DNA of 64,000 bases from NCBI RefSeq assembly GCF_037201815.1, contig NZ_CP147407.1:1240001-1304000 (forward strand). Reading direction: 5' to 3'. This document shows, piece by piece, positions 7,981-18,054 of the stretch (its first letter is position 1; each line of letters starts with the position of its first letter). The position numbers were made by a program, and so were the translations under genes. Below the pieces are notes generated by a model. That model saw only the letters and a program-made list of their open reading frames with translations, was not told where the DNA came from and ran no database searches. The DNA is from Metabacillus sp. FJAT-52054 (GTDB taxonomy: Bacteria; Bacillota; Bacilli; Bacillales; Bacillaceae).

Positions 7981-9009
7981 TTGAACATAGGAATTGTAGG
8001 GTCTACTGGTTATGGAGGAATTGAGCTTTATAGATTGCTAGTGAATCATCCTTATACAGATAAATGTATATTATATACATCCTCTCAAGGAGGCAATCTC
8101 TATTCGGATGTATACCCTCATTTGAACAGCATCGAGGATGAACCCTTGCGAAACGTGGACGAAGCGGAAGGAATCGATATCATGTTTATCGCAGCTCCTC
8201 CAGGAGTATCGGCTGAATTGACGCCTAAGCTGTTGAATAAAGGGTTTAAAGTGATTGACTTATCCGGAGATCTCAGACTTAAAAACGGCAGCGATTATGA
8301 GAGATGGTATAAACGGCCTCCGGCGCCGGAAGAAATTCTGGAACAAGCCGTGTATGGATTATCTGAATTAAACCGGGTGAACATTACGGAAACGAAGGTC
8401 CTTTCAAATCCCGGTTGTTATCCGACGGCCTCCTTGCTTGGGCTTGCACCGCTTATTCATCAGCATGCCATCGATCCGGCATCGATTATCATAGATGCGA
8501 AGTCAGGTATTTCCGGGGCTGGAAGAAAGGCAGGCCTTGGAACACATTATTCCGAGCTTAATGAGAATTTTAAAGTTTACAAGATTGGAGAGCACCAGCA
8601 CATTCCTGAGATTGAGCAGCAGTTAGGCCAGTGGATGGGAGAGCCTGTCACAATCAGCTTCACCCCTCATCTTGTCCCGATGACGAGAGGGATTATGGCG
8701 ACGATGTATGTGACGCTGACCGAAGGAATCAGTACAGAGATGCTGATCGAGAGCTATCAGTCTTTTTATGAGCAGGCTCCATTTGTAAGAGTGCGTAAGC
8801 CGGGAAGTGAACCGCAGACGAAGGAAGTAGCGGGCTCAAATTTTTGCGATATTGGGTTAAAAGTTGATGAACGCACGGGCAGGGTTGTAATTGCCTCCGT
8901 TATTGATAACTTGATGAAGGGAGCTGCCGGGCAGGCGGTTCAAAATTACAATTTGATGAATGGATGGGATGAACAGACAGGGCTAAGGCTTGTTCCGGTG
9001 TATCCATAA
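7981..9009 (+). CDS. argC: N-acetyl-gamma-glutamyl-phosphate reductase
   Basis: ArgC reduces N-acetylglutamyl phosphate to the semialdehyde with NADPH, the third step of arginine synthesis. I choose the TTG start at 7981, because homologs begin directly at NIGIVGSTGYGG (NADP-binding) and GGTGGGTGATGG lies upstream; the ATG at 7915 coincides with the promoter. The result is 342 residues, the usual length. The catalytic Cys is in SNPGCYPTAS, and the HQHIPEIEQ region carries the conserved His. First gene of the arginine operon. Confidence 0.93.
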   Translation: MNIGIVGSTGYGGIELYRLLVNHPYTDKCILYTSSQGGNLYSDVYPHLNSIEDEPLRNVDEAEGIDIMFIAAPPGVSAELTPKLLNKGFKVIDLSGDLRLKNGSDYERWYKRPPAPEEILEQAVYGLSELNRVNITETKVLSNPGCYPTASLLGLAPLIHQHAIDPASIIIDAKSGISGAGRKAGLGTHYSELNENFKVYKIGEHQHIPEIEQQLGQWMGEPVTISFTPHLVPMTRGIMATMYVTLTEGISTEMLIESYQSFYEQAPFVRVRKPGSEPQTKEVAGSNFCDIGLKVDERTGRVVIASVIDNLMKGAAGQAVQNYNLMNGWDEQTGLRLVPVYP

Positions 9010-9108
9010 AGTCATTAGAAAAGCGAATACATGTCCAGCTGATCTAAGCTGCCTTATAAAAATAAATGTTCGGGAGTGTTGAATGTGCAGGAAGTAATGG
9101 AGGCATCC

Positions 9109-10314
9109 ATGACGATTGTAAAGCATGGATCTGTCGTATCGCCGAAAGGATTTAGTGCAGATGGGGTCCATTGCGGCCTTCGGTACTCCAAAAAAGATTT
9201 AGGCGTCATTTTAAGCGAGGTGCCGGCAAGTGCCGCTGCTGTCTATACACAGAGCCATTTTCAAGCCGCACCATTAAAAGTAACACAGGAAAGCATTGCC
9301 GCCGGTAAAAAAATTCAGGCTTTGATTGTTAATAGCGGCAATGCAAATGCATGCACAGGAAAACAGGGTCTGGCGGATGCTTATCAAATGAGACGTGCGT
9401 GCGCTGAAAGGTTTGGTATTAATGAATACTTGACCGCTGTTGCTTCAACAGGGGTGATTGGCGAGCAAATGAATATGAAGAAAATCCTGGAGGGAGTTCC
9501 GCTGCTGAACCCGGCAAGCACAAAAGAAAGCGGCCATTCTTTTGAAACAGCTATTCTTACAACCGATACGGGCGTTAAGAATACGGCAGCAAAGCTTGCC
9601 ATCGATGGAAAGGAAGTATGGATTGGCGGGGCGGCAAAGGGTTCAGGAATGATTCATCCGAACATGGCAACCATGCTTGGCTTTATTACCACAGATGCCG
9701 CAATTGATTCTGTTCATCTTCAGCAGCTGTTAAGCGAGGCAACAGACACATCCTTTAACCAGATTACAGTGGATGGAGAAACATCCACAAATGACATGGT
9801 GCTTGTGCTTGCAAATGGGATGGCAGAAAATGATCCGCTAACCCCGAACCATCCTCAATGGGAGGTTTTCAAAAACGGATTCCAGGAGGTTTGCAAGGAT
9901 CTCGCCAAACAAATCGCTAAGGATGGAGAGGGCGCGACCAAGCTGATTGAGGTTCAGGTTACCGGTGCTGTCTCCGTTCAGGAAGCAAGAGAAACCGCGA
10001 AAAAAGTAGTAGGGTCAAGTCTAGTGAAAACAGCGGTTTTTGGTGAAGATGCGAATTGGGGGCGGATCATTGGAGCTATTGGGCATAGCCGGGCATCCGT
10101 CGATCCGGATCAAACCGAGATCTGGCTTGGCGGACAATGTCTGTTCAGCAAAGGGGAACCACAGGATTTTAGCGAGGAAAAAGCAGCAGAATATTTGAAG
10201 GATAAAACCATTATGATCCGTGTGAGTCTAGCGGCTGGTGATGCGGAAGCAACCGCATGGGGCTGTGATCTCACATATGATTATGTGAAAATCAATGCGA
10301 GCTACAGAACGTGA
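9109..10314 (+). CDS. argJ: Bifunctional ornithine acetyltransferase / N-acetylglutamate synthase
   Basis: ArgJ recycles the acetyl group between N-acetylornithine and glutamate and can also make N-acetylglutamate from acetyl-CoA. The self-cleavage site is visible in IHPNMATMLGFI, where the Ala-Thr bond is cut and Thr becomes the nucleophile. I favour ATG 9109 with GGAGG five bases upstream (401 aa); an in-frame GTG at 9076 would add 11 residues. The gene lies 99 nt after argC, and its end is close to argB. Confidence 0.93.
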   Translation: MTIVKHGSVVSPKGFSADGVHCGLRYSKKDLGVILSEVPASAAAVYTQSHFQAAPLKVTQESIAAGKKIQALIVNSGNANACTGKQGLADAYQMRRACAERFGINEYLTAVASTGVIGEQMNMKKILEGVPLLNPASTKESGHSFETAILTTDTGVKNTAAKLAIDGKEVWIGGAAKGSGMIHPNMATMLGFITTDAAIDSVHLQQLLSEATDTSFNQITVDGETSTNDMVLVLANGMAENDPLTPNHPQWEVFKNGFQEVCKDLAKQIAKDGEGATKLIEVQVTGAVSVQEARETAKKVVGSSLVKTAVFGEDANWGRIIGAIGHSRASVDPDQTEIWLGGQCLFSKGEPQDFSEEKAAEYLKDKTIMIRVSLAAGDAEATAWGCDLTYDYVKINASYRT

Positions 10315-10327
10315 AGGGGGAAAAACA

Positions 10328-11107
10328 GTGAGGCCAGTCGTGGTGATCAAATGCGGGGGAAGCATCATTTCCGAGCTTTCAGATTCTTTTTTCTCCTCCA
10401 TTCATTCTTTAAAGAATTCAGGATGGAACGTCGTTCTTGTACATGGCGGCGGACCTGATATAACCAATACGCTAAAGCAAATGAAGATTCAGACAGAATT
10501 TAAGAACGGTCAGCGGAAAACAACAAAGGAAGTATTACATGTCGTTCAGATGACCCTTGCAGGAAAGCTGAATAAACAGCTTGCCGGTGAGTGCCAAAGA
10601 CGGGGACTTTCCGCAGTCGGTTTATCAGGTCAGGATGCCGGTCTCCTAACTGCCAGGATTCTTGACGAAGAGCTGCTTGGATTGGTAGGGGGCATTGAGA
10701 AGGTAAACACGGATGTGCTTGAGCTCTTGCTGAATCAGAATTACATTCCTGTCATCGCTCCCCTAGGTGTTACCGAAGCGTTTGAAACACTGAACGTAAA
10801 TGCTGATACGGCAGCTGCTGCCATTGCACAGGCGCTAAATGCCGATAAGCTGCTTTTTGTCACAGATGTGGATGGAATTCTAAACAAAGGTGAGCTTATT
10901 TGCGAAACGGATCCGGCTGAGATCGAAGGCTGCATTAAAAGCGGCATCATCTCAGGAGGGATGATTCCAAAAGCAGAAGCTGCAGTAAATTCGTTATCAG
11001 GGACGCTTAAAGAAGTGATGATCGTAAACGGAAAGAAAGCTTTTCTAAAGGATAATGAATTTTTCGGTACAAAAATTTGTCCTAACAAGGAGGCGGCAGC
11101 AGGATGA
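10328..11107 (+). CDS. argB: Acetylglutamate kinase
   Basis: ArgB phosphorylates N-acetylglutamate with ATP. It has the amino-acid kinase fold with IKCGGSI (phosphate-binding Lys), VHGGGPDIT and NVNADTAAAAIAQAL. The start is GTG 10328, preceded by AAGGGGG, giving 259 residues as in B. subtilis. Its last codon overlaps the argD start (ATGA), which implies translational coupling. Confidence 0.93.
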   Translation: MRPVVVIKCGGSIISELSDSFFSSIHSLKNSGWNVVLVHGGGPDITNTLKQMKIQTEFKNGQRKTTKEVLHVVQMTLAGKLNKQLAGECQRRGLSAVGLSGQDAGLLTARILDEELLGLVGGIEKVNTDVLELLLNQNYIPVIAPLGVTEAFETLNVNADTAAAAIAQALNADKLLFVTDVDGILNKGELICETDPAEIEGCIKSGIISGGMIPKAEAAVNSLSGTLKEVMIVNGKKAFLKDNEFFGTKICPNKEAAAG

Positions 11108-12258
11108 GTTCTTTATTTCCTACATATGCGCGGTGGAATCTCACCATTGAAGAAGGAAAAGGATCCTGGGTTAAGGATAAGGAGGGGAATAAATACCTAG
11201 ATTTTATCTCAGGAATCGCGGTGTGCAGCCTCGGCCATCAGTTTGAGCCTGTTAAGCAAGCAGTAGCGGAGCAGCTTGACAAAGTATGGCATGTTTCAAA
11301 CTTATTCGGGATTGAACTGCAGGAAGAAGCTGCCGGACTTTTAACGAAGCATTCGTTTGCTGATGCGGTATTTTTTTGCAACAGCGGTGCAGAGGCGAAT
11401 GAAGCAGCGATCAAGCTTGCGAGGAAACATACGGGAAAAGGGAAGGTTGTCACCTTCAAGCAGTCCTTCCATGGCCGGACATTTGCCACAATGGCCGCAA
11501 CTGGCCAGGAAAAAGTCAGGGCAGGCTACGGAGAAATGCTTCCGTCCTTTGAATATTTACCCTACAACGATCTAAGTGCACTGGATGAACTTGATGGAGA
11601 GAACTGTGCGGCAATCATGCTTGAAATCATTCAAGGTGAGGGCGGAGTCGTGCCGGGAACGGAAGCGTTTTTAAAAAAAGTCGAGGAAACCTGCAAAACT
11701 TTAGGCTGCTTGCTGATTGTGGATGAAGTCCAAACAGGGATAGGCCGTACCGGTAAATTGTTTGCCCATGAGGGGCTAATAACCCCTGACATCGTCACCT
11801 CAGCCAAAGGTTTAGGGAATGGATTTCCTGTAGGGGCGATGCTTGGCAAAAGTGAATGCATTCCTTCCTTTCAGCCTGGTTCGCACGGATCCACCTTTGG
11901 AGGCAATCCACTGGCGATGGCTGCAGTGAAGGCTGTTCTTGAAACCGTTCTTGAAGATGGGTTTCTGGATGCTGTTCAGAAAAATGGAGAGAATCTAATG
12001 AACCACCTCAAAAGTGAACTGGAGATCCTTCCCATGGTCAATGAGGTTAGGGGAAAGGGAATGATGATTGGCATTGAGTGGAATGGTCCGGTTGCCGGCA
12101 TCATTTCAGAGCTTAGAGAAAACGGGCTGCTCGTCCTGCCTGCGGGAGAGAATGTCATTCGCCTGCTGCCGCCTATTAATAGTACAGATGAAGAGTGCAG
12201 GATGGCTGTTTCCATGCTAAAAGCGGTTCTTGACCTACATTCCAAAGCAAGCGTCTAA
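11104..12258 (+). CDS. argD: Acetylornithine aminotransferase
   Basis: A 384-residue class III PLP transaminase converting N-acetylglutamate semialdehyde to N-acetylornithine. It shows NSGAEANEAAIKLARK, VDEVQTGIGRTG (PLP-ring Asp) and the Schiff-base Lys in TSAKGLGNGFPVGAM. The ATG overlaps the argB stop by 4 nt, with AAGGAGG upstream. Confidence 0.93.
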   Translation: MSSLFPTYARWNLTIEEGKGSWVKDKEGNKYLDFISGIAVCSLGHQFEPVKQAVAEQLDKVWHVSNLFGIELQEEAAGLLTKHSFADAVFFCNSGAEANEAAIKLARKHTGKGKVVTFKQSFHGRTFATMAATGQEKVRAGYGEMLPSFEYLPYNDLSALDELDGENCAAIMLEIIQGEGGVVPGTEAFLKKVEETCKTLGCLLIVDEVQTGIGRTGKLFAHEGLITPDIVTSAKGLGNGFPVGAMLGKSECIPSFQPGSHGSTFGGNPLAMAAVKAVLETVLEDGFLDAVQKNGENLMNHLKSELEILPMVNEVRGKGMMIGIEWNGPVAGIISELRENGLLVLPAGENVIRLLPPINSTDEECRMAVSMLKAVLDLHSKASV

Positions 12259-12326
12259 ATTTTTTTAAGTAAAAATGAATAAAAATACATAATAATTAAT
12301 TAATATACAAAAATGAGGTGAGTGGA

Positions 12327-13379
12327 ATGAAAGGGTACATCAAGCTTGAAAACGGATTGGAATTAGCAGGGGAGCTTGGAGATGAAGCTCAGCCGGAAAC
12401 GGAAGGCGAAGCTGTATTTTTTACAGGTATGACGGGTTATCAGGAGGTTTTAAGCGATCCGTCCTATCAGAACCAAATCCTTGTATTTACGTATCCGCTT
12501 ATCGGAAATTACGGAATCAATTTAGAGGATTTTGAAAGCAAGCGACCACAAATTAAAGGGGCTGTATTTTATGAATGCTGTGAAGCGTTCTCTCATTATG
12601 AAGCGGTATACAGCCTGCAAGCGTACTTAAAAAAGTGGAAGATTCCGTTCTTGCATCATGTAGATACGCGATATTTAGTGAAAAACATCCGGTCTTCCGG
12701 AACAATGAACGCGAAAATCACGTCAGTTCCAGCAGCCAATGTACCGCCAATTAAACTGCCGGAGCATAGCGGCGGGGAAACGTCTACACATGGAAATGGT
12801 ATCCAGCATACCGTGCTCATTGATTTTGGATTTAAAAAATCGATCCTGACTGCTTTGATTGAACGCGGCCAAAAGGTTACGGTTCTTCCTTATGAAAAAA
12901 TGGAGGCGGTGTTTGATCTTCATCCGGATGGCGTTGTTTTTTCCAACGGTCCCGGTGATCCGAAGCAGCTTGCAGGGTATTTATCGGCCGTTAAAAAAAT
13001 TGCACGTGCCTTCCCGGTACTCGGCATCTGTTTAGGGCACCAGCTCCTTGCTCTCGCCCATGGCGAGGATACCGAAAAGCTGCCATTCGGCCATCGCGGC
13101 GCAAATCATCCTGTACTGGACAGGGAAACGGGAAAGGTATTCATGACCTCTCAAAACCACAGCTACGTTGTAAAAAGAAACAAGGGCACTCAGGAGCTTA
13201 AAATTCGCTTTGAAAATGTTAATGACGGAAGTGTGGAAGGATTATTCCATCCGGAAAAACAAATTCTTTCCGTTCAATTTCATCCGGAAGCAAATCCTGG
13301 ACCGCGTGAAAGCGAATGGATCTTTGATGAATACAAAGCGATGATGAATCAGACAGGGAGAGTTGCTATCTATGCCTAA
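12327..13379 (+). CDS. carA: Carbamoyl phosphate synthase small subunit, arginine-type
   Basis: CarA supplies ammonia from glutamine to CarB. It has an N-terminal small-subunit domain and a class I glutamine amidotransferase domain with the nucleophile in LGICLGHQLL and the His/Glu pair in VQFHPEANPGP. I choose ATG 12327 (350 aa) because GAGGTGAG lies upstream and homologs begin MKGY; the upstream GTG at 12318 lies within that site. Placement inside the arg operon marks it as the arginine-dedicated enzyme, distinct from the pyrimidine pyrAA. Confidence 0.93.
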   Translation: MKGYIKLENGLELAGELGDEAQPETEGEAVFFTGMTGYQEVLSDPSYQNQILVFTYPLIGNYGINLEDFESKRPQIKGAVFYECCEAFSHYEAVYSLQAYLKKWKIPFLHHVDTRYLVKNIRSSGTMNAKITSVPAANVPPIKLPEHSGGETSTHGNGIQHTVLIDFGFKKSILTALIERGQKVTVLPYEKMEAVFDLHPDGVVFSNGPGDPKQLAGYLSAVKKIARAFPVLGICLGHQLLALAHGEDTEKLPFGHRGANHPVLDRETGKVFMTSQNHSYVVKRNKGTQELKIRFENVNDGSVEGLFHPEKQILSVQFHPEANPGPRESEWIFDEYKAMMNQTGRVAIYA

Positions 13380-16374
13380 GGATCAAGCCATTAAGCGAGT
13401 TCTCGTTATAGGGTCCGGTCCAATCGTAATTGGCCAGGCCGCAGAATTTGATTATTCCGGAACGCAGGCCTGTCTCGCTTTGAAGGAAGAAGGCTGCGAA
13501 GTCATTCTAATCAATAATAACCCCGCGACTATTATGACAGACCCGGATATTGCCGATACTGTCTACTTTGAACCGATGACTGCATCTTCAATCGAGAAAA
13601 TTATTGAAAAAGAAAAACCGGATGGCCTGCTCCCGACAGTTGGCGGACAAACCGGATTAAATCTGGCACTTGAATTGGACGAAAAGGGTGTACTTGACCG
13701 ATTTGGAGTCAAACTTCTTGGAACCTCCGCCGCTTCCATAAAAAAAGGGGAAGACAGGGAGCAATTCAGAAAGCTCATGCATGACATGAAGGAGCCGGTT
13801 CCTGAAAGCATGATTGTAAATGATGTGGCGCAGGGTGCTGATTTTGCCAAAGAAATCGGATATCCCATCATTATCCGTCCCGCCTATACTCTTGGCGGCA
13901 AAGGCGGCGGTATTGCCAGAACGGAGAAAGAGCTTGAACAAATGCTGCTTCATGGATTAGAAGCAAGTCCAATTCATCAGTGCCTGGTGGAAAAAAGCAT
14001 TGCCGGTTTTAAGGAAGTGGAGTACGAGGTCATGCGGGATGCGGCGGGAACATCGGTCACCATCTGCAATATGGAAAATTTCGATCCTGTCGGAATTCAC
14101 ACGGGAGACTCCATTGTTGTTGCTCCATCCCAGACACTAACGGACAAAGAATACCACATGCTTAGACAGTCGGCTTTAAGAATTATTGGAGAGCTCGGCA
14201 TCATTGGGGGCTGCAACATTCAATTTGCCCTCGATCCGGAAAGTAAGCAGTACTTTGTCATTGAAGTGAATCCTAGGGTGAGCCGTTCATCCGCTTTAGC
14301 CTCAAAGGCAACCGGTTATCCCATTGCCCGGATTGCTGCAAAGCTTGCACTCGGTTTTACCCTAAATGAATTAAAAAATCCGTTAACCGAAACAACTTAC
14401 GCAAGCTTTGAACCGGCACTTGATTATGTGGCAGTCAAATTTCCGAGATGGCCCTTTGATAAATTCAAAGACCTGGACCGTCTGCTCGGAACAAAAATGA
14501 AAGCAACCGGAGAAGTCATGTCGCTTTCCAGAAACATGGAAGCAGGGTTTCTTAAAGCACTTGATTCTCTTGAGCTTGATACGATAGGAGCTTTTTCCCC
14601 TGAAATAGCTCAGCAAACGGACGAAGAGCTTGTTCAACTCATCAAGCATGCGGATGACCGCCGGTTTTTCGCCATTGCCGAAAGCATGAGAAGAGGGAGC
14701 ACCTTGGAGGACATTCATAGCATGACAAAGATTGACCGCTATTTCTTGGCTGTTGTCCAATCCATTATAAAAATGGAACTGGAGATGAACTCTTCGTCCG
14801 TTATAGAAAAGGAACAGCTTGCACGCTGGAAGGAAAAAGGCTTTTCAGATCCGTCCATTGCGCTATGGGCTGACTGTCAGGAGAATGAAGTCAGAGAGCT
14901 TCGCAGAAAATGGGGCATCGAAGCGGTCTACAAAATTGTCGACACATGTGCGGCAGAATTTGAAGCAAGAACGAATTATTTTTATTCGGCCTATTTTGGT
15001 GAACAAGAGCTGATTCCGGAGAAAAGCGGGGCAAAACGTGTCCTGATCATTGGCTCCGGACCAAATCGGATCGGGCAGGGAATTGAGTTTGACTACAGCG
15101 CTGTCCATGGAATAAAAGCATTAAAGAAAATGGGCTGTGAAGCGATTATGATCAACAGCAATCCAGAGACAGTGAGTACAGATTATGAATTGGCAGATCG
15201 GCTCTATTTTGAACCGCTCACCTTTGAATATGTCATGAATGTAATTGAGCATGAACAAGCTGATGCTGTCATCGTGCAGTATGGAGGACAGACGGCGATA
15301 AATCTTGCCGAAAAGCTTGAAGAGGCAGGGGTCACGCTGCTTGGAACCGATCATCAAACGCTTTTTAAACTGGAAGACCGCGATGCTTTTTATCAGCTGC
15401 TTGACGAATGCGGGATCCCCCATGTAAAAGGATCAAGTGCCCTTACGGCAGAGGAAGCGGAGGCCGCAGCGAAAGAAATCGGATTTCCGATCCTTCTTCG
15501 CCCTTCTTACGTAATTGGAGGAAAGGGAATGGTGGTGGCAGAAAATGAAGAGCAGCTAAAAGCCCTTCTCCTAAAAGCAGGGCCGGATGTATTCCCGGTT
15601 CTCGTTGATCACTACACCGAAGGAAATGAAGCGGAGCTGGATCTTGTTTCAGATGGGAAAAATGTTTGGATTCCGCTAATTATCGAGCATGTGGAGCGCG
15701 CAGGTGTGCATTCTGGTGACAGTATGGCCATCCTTCCCGCTCAATCCTATTCGGTAAAACAAATTCAAACGTTAAAGGACTATGCTTTTTTAATCGCCCT
15801 CTCTTTGGGTTACAAAGGAATTATGAATATTCAATTCATCATCGAAGGAGAGCAAATCTATGTCCTGGAAGTAAATCCCCGGGCAAGCAGGACTGCACCG
15901 GTCGTAAGCAAAGTGGTGCAAAGCTCCTTGATTGAAGCAGCCACGAAGGCGCTTCTCGGAGGAGAATTAATCGATCAGAGCCATGATGCGGCGTTTACAG
16001 CTGTAAAATTCCCTGTATTCTCTACCCATGCTCTTCATGATCAAAAACTGGACCTTGGACCGGAGATGAAATCTACAGGGGAAGGTATGTGTATTGGCAA
16101 AAGCCTTGAAGAGGCCCTAAATAAAGTGTTTGACGACGGCAAGGAAAAGAATCTTCTGACGGACGCGCAAACCTTAAGCCAAGAGCAGCTGAAATCCTGT
16201 GTATTGTATAGCCCCAACGGCAACGAATCGGCGAGAAAAACTGCACTGGCATATGGACAGCGGGTGCTGACAGAAAAAGAGACGTATTTAGCGTATATAA
16301 AAGGGAAGGCGGCAGCTTCAGCAGGGCCGATTCCAATCCAAAGCAGAAAGGAAGTGGGCGCATGCACGCCTTAA
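13372..16374 (+). CDS. carB: Carbamoyl phosphate synthase large subunit, arginine-type
   Basis: CarB makes carbamoyl phosphate from bicarbonate, ammonia and two ATP. The 1000-residue protein has two homologous ATP-grasp halves, starting VLVIGSGPIVIGQAAEFDYS and, near residue 556, VLIIGSGPNRIGQGIEFDYS. It is shorter than the usual pyrimidine-type enzyme of about 1070 residues because of a reduced C-terminal allosteric region, as in B. subtilis CarB. The ATG overlaps the carA stop by 8 nt. Confidence 0.94.
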   Translation: MPKDQAIKRVLVIGSGPIVIGQAAEFDYSGTQACLALKEEGCEVILINNNPATIMTDPDIADTVYFEPMTASSIEKIIEKEKPDGLLPTVGGQTGLNLALELDEKGVLDRFGVKLLGTSAASIKKGEDREQFRKLMHDMKEPVPESMIVNDVAQGADFAKEIGYPIIIRPAYTLGGKGGGIARTEKELEQMLLHGLEASPIHQCLVEKSIAGFKEVEYEVMRDAAGTSVTICNMENFDPVGIHTGDSIVVAPSQTLTDKEYHMLRQSALRIIGELGIIGGCNIQFALDPESKQYFVIEVNPRVSRSSALASKATGYPIARIAAKLALGFTLNELKNPLTETTYASFEPALDYVAVKFPRWPFDKFKDLDRLLGTKMKATGEVMSLSRNMEAGFLKALDSLELDTIGAFSPEIAQQTDEELVQLIKHADDRRFFAIAESMRRGSTLEDIHSMTKIDRYFLAVVQSIIKMELEMNSSSVIEKEQLARWKEKGFSDPSIALWADCQENEVRELRRKWGIEAVYKIVDTCAAEFEARTNYFYSAYFGEQELIPEKSGAKRVLIIGSGPNRIGQGIEFDYSAVHGIKALKKMGCEAIMINSNPETVSTDYELADRLYFEPLTFEYVMNVIEHEQADAVIVQYGGQTAINLAEKLEEAGVTLLGTDHQTLFKLEDRDAFYQLLDECGIPHVKGSSALTAEEAEAAAKEIGFPILLRPSYVIGGKGMVVAENEEQLKALLLKAGPDVFPVLVDHYTEGNEAELDLVSDGKNVWIPLIIEHVERAGVHSGDSMAILPAQSYSVKQIQTLKDYAFLIALSLGYKGIMNIQFIIEGEQIYVLEVNPRASRTAPVVSKVVQSSLIEAATKALLGGELIDQSHDAAFTAVKFPVFSTHALHDQKLDLGPEMKSTGEGMCIGKSLEEALNKVFDDGKEKNLLTDAQTLSQEQLKSCVLYSPNGNESARKTALAYGQRVLTEKETYLAYIKGKAAASAGPIPIQSRKEVGACTP

Positions 16375-17303
16375 CGAATGAACAGCAAAGCTTGAAGGGG
16401 GAGGATTTTTTAACCCTTTTAGAGCTAGATGCCTATCTCATCCATGCTCTTCTTAATGAGGCAGCGGCTTTGAAAAAAGCACCGATTGAGTCATCTCTGA
16501 AAGGTAAGACGCTTGCCATGATTTTCGAAAAATCTTCAACGAGAACACGCGTATCCTTTGAAGCTGGAATGCTTCAGCTAGGCGGGCATGCCCTGTTTTT
16601 AAGCAGCAGCGATCTGCAGCTAGGAAGAGGAGAAACCATCGCTGATACCGCGAAGGTACTCTCGTCATACGTCGACGCGATTATGATTCGCACATTCGAG
16701 CATGAAAAGGCCGCCGAACTGGCTGCGCATGCTACAGTCCCAGTCATTAACGGTTTGACGGATTTATACCATCCCTGCCAGGCATTGGCAGATTTATTGA
16801 CGATTCAGGAGCTGAAAGGCAGCTTCTCCGGGAAAAAAATTGCATACGTAGGGGATGGCAACAATGTAGCCCATTCCCTTATGATTGCCTGTGTAAAGAT
16901 GGGAATGGATTTTACCCTGGCATCACCTAAAGGGTATGAAGCTGATGAATCCGTTATAAAAGAAGTGAAAAACATATCAAAACAAACCGGCTCAAAGCTT
17001 GAATTTACATGCTCTCCACAAAAAGCCGCAGCAGGAGCAGATATTCTGTATTCGGATGTGTGGACCAGTATGGGACAGGAAGAGGAGTCAATGAAGAGGC
17101 TGAAGGATTTTGAGGGATTCCAGGTGAATGCGGAATTGATGAACTTTGCGAAGCCTGACGCCCATTTTCTCCATTGTCTTCCCGCTCATCGCGAAGAAGA
17201 AGTTACCGCAGAAGTGATCGATGGACCTCAATCTGCTGTCTTCCAGCAGGCTGAAAACCGTCTTCATGCTCAAAAAGCTCTTTTAAAAATGATTCTCTGC
17301 TAA
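16362..17303 (+). CDS. argF: Ornithine carbamoyltransferase
   Basis: ArgF joins carbamoyl phosphate to ornithine to give citrulline. The 313-residue protein has the carbamoyl-phosphate loop SSTRTRVSFE, HPCQALADL and the ornithine-binding HCLPAHREEE. The ATG overlaps the carB stop, so the operon argCJBD-carAB-argF is tightly coupled through to its last gene. argG and argH are not in this window. Confidence 0.94.
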   Translation: MHALTNEQQSLKGEDFLTLLELDAYLIHALLNEAAALKKAPIESSLKGKTLAMIFEKSSTRTRVSFEAGMLQLGGHALFLSSSDLQLGRGETIADTAKVLSSYVDAIMIRTFEHEKAAELAAHATVPVINGLTDLYHPCQALADLLTIQELKGSFSGKKIAYVGDGNNVAHSLMIACVKMGMDFTLASPKGYEADESVIKEVKNISKQTGSKLEFTCSPQKAAAGADILYSDVWTSMGQEEESMKRLKDFEGFQVNAELMNFAKPDAHFLHCLPAHREEEVTAEVIDGPQSAVFQQAENRLHAQKALLKMILC

Positions 17304-17344
17304 ACGGGCATACTATGCAGGAACATTGATTAGGAGGGTTTGAC

Positions 17345-17524
17345 ATGGGACAGCAGCATCGTTTTCGTGAAGGCCAAAAAGCGCCCAATAACGGCGTTTA
17401 TGTTGAAATCGGAGAAACGGGAGACAACGTCATGCATCCAAAGCAAATTAAGCTGAGTGCCGGCGATCATTTTCCTGAAACATCGAATCACAACAGGCAG
17501 TGGACTTATAAAAGAAAGCCGTAA
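17345..17524 (+). CDS. yjzC: YjzC family small protein (59 aa)
   Basis: A short soluble protein starting MGQQHRFREGQKAPNNG and rich in basic residues. The repeated GxY/GE pattern and length match the YjzC family of Bacillus, and it is the next gene after argF in B. subtilis too. TTAGGAGGG precedes the ATG. Function is unknown. Confidence 0.82.
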   Translation: MGQQHRFREGQKAPNNGVYVEIGETGDNVMHPKQIKLSAGDHFPETSNHNRQWTYKRKP

Positions 17525-17625
17525 GAGTAATCGCGGAAATAGTGAAATACTGAACGCCCACGTGCAGAGAGCAGAAGATTTTTCTGCCGCGGAGTGATAG
17601 GGGCTATAAAGATAGAAATAAAAAA

Positions 17626-17654
17626 GACCTGTCCAATTGGAAGGTCTTTTTTTG
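17626..17654. terminator. Bidirectional terminator between yjzC and yjzD
   Basis: Hairpin AAAGACCT / AGGTCTTT with an inner TCCAATTGGA palindrome and a run of T on the plus strand and of A (T on minus) upstream. Confidence 0.75.
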
Positions 17655-17658
17655 CTTA

Positions 17659-17844
17659 TTAATGCTGATCATTCACAGGCTCATTTGGAATCAAAGCAGC
17701 TATAGCGAAGATCAAAATGGTTACAACAACGGATAAAATGGTCGCTGTCATAAAATCGTATGCGCTTCCAACCATTGACGAAGTAACGTAGGTAAGCATA
17801 TGTACTAACAGAAACGCCCAGAAAAACGTCCAAAAATAACGCAA
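17659..17844 (-). CDS. yjzD: YjzD family (DUF2929) small membrane protein (61 aa)
   Basis: I choose the TTG start at 17844, where GGAGGGG is well placed and the sequence aligns with YjzD from (M)RYFWTFFWAFLLVHM onward; an ATG seven codons earlier overlaps that site. Two hydrophobic helices cover nearly the whole protein. Orientation and position match B. subtilis. Function is unknown. Confidence 0.75.
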   Translation of the reverse strand: MRYFWTFFWAFLLVHMLTYVTSSMVGSAYDFMTATILSVVVTILIFAIAALIPNEPVNDQH

Positions 17845-18054
17845 AATTTTCCCCTCCATTTGCACACAATTCTTCTTTTATGATATCACACATAAATTAG
17901 ACAATAAAGGTTAGAAATGAAACATTTGTGACAAGGATTTGTCCGTTAGCCATAGAATTTCCTAAAGAGAGGGTGGGCTCCTTCCCACGCCATTTATTTT
18001 CTCTGTCATAAGATAAAGCGGGCACATCTCTGAAAAGGAAAGGCGGTGAGCAGC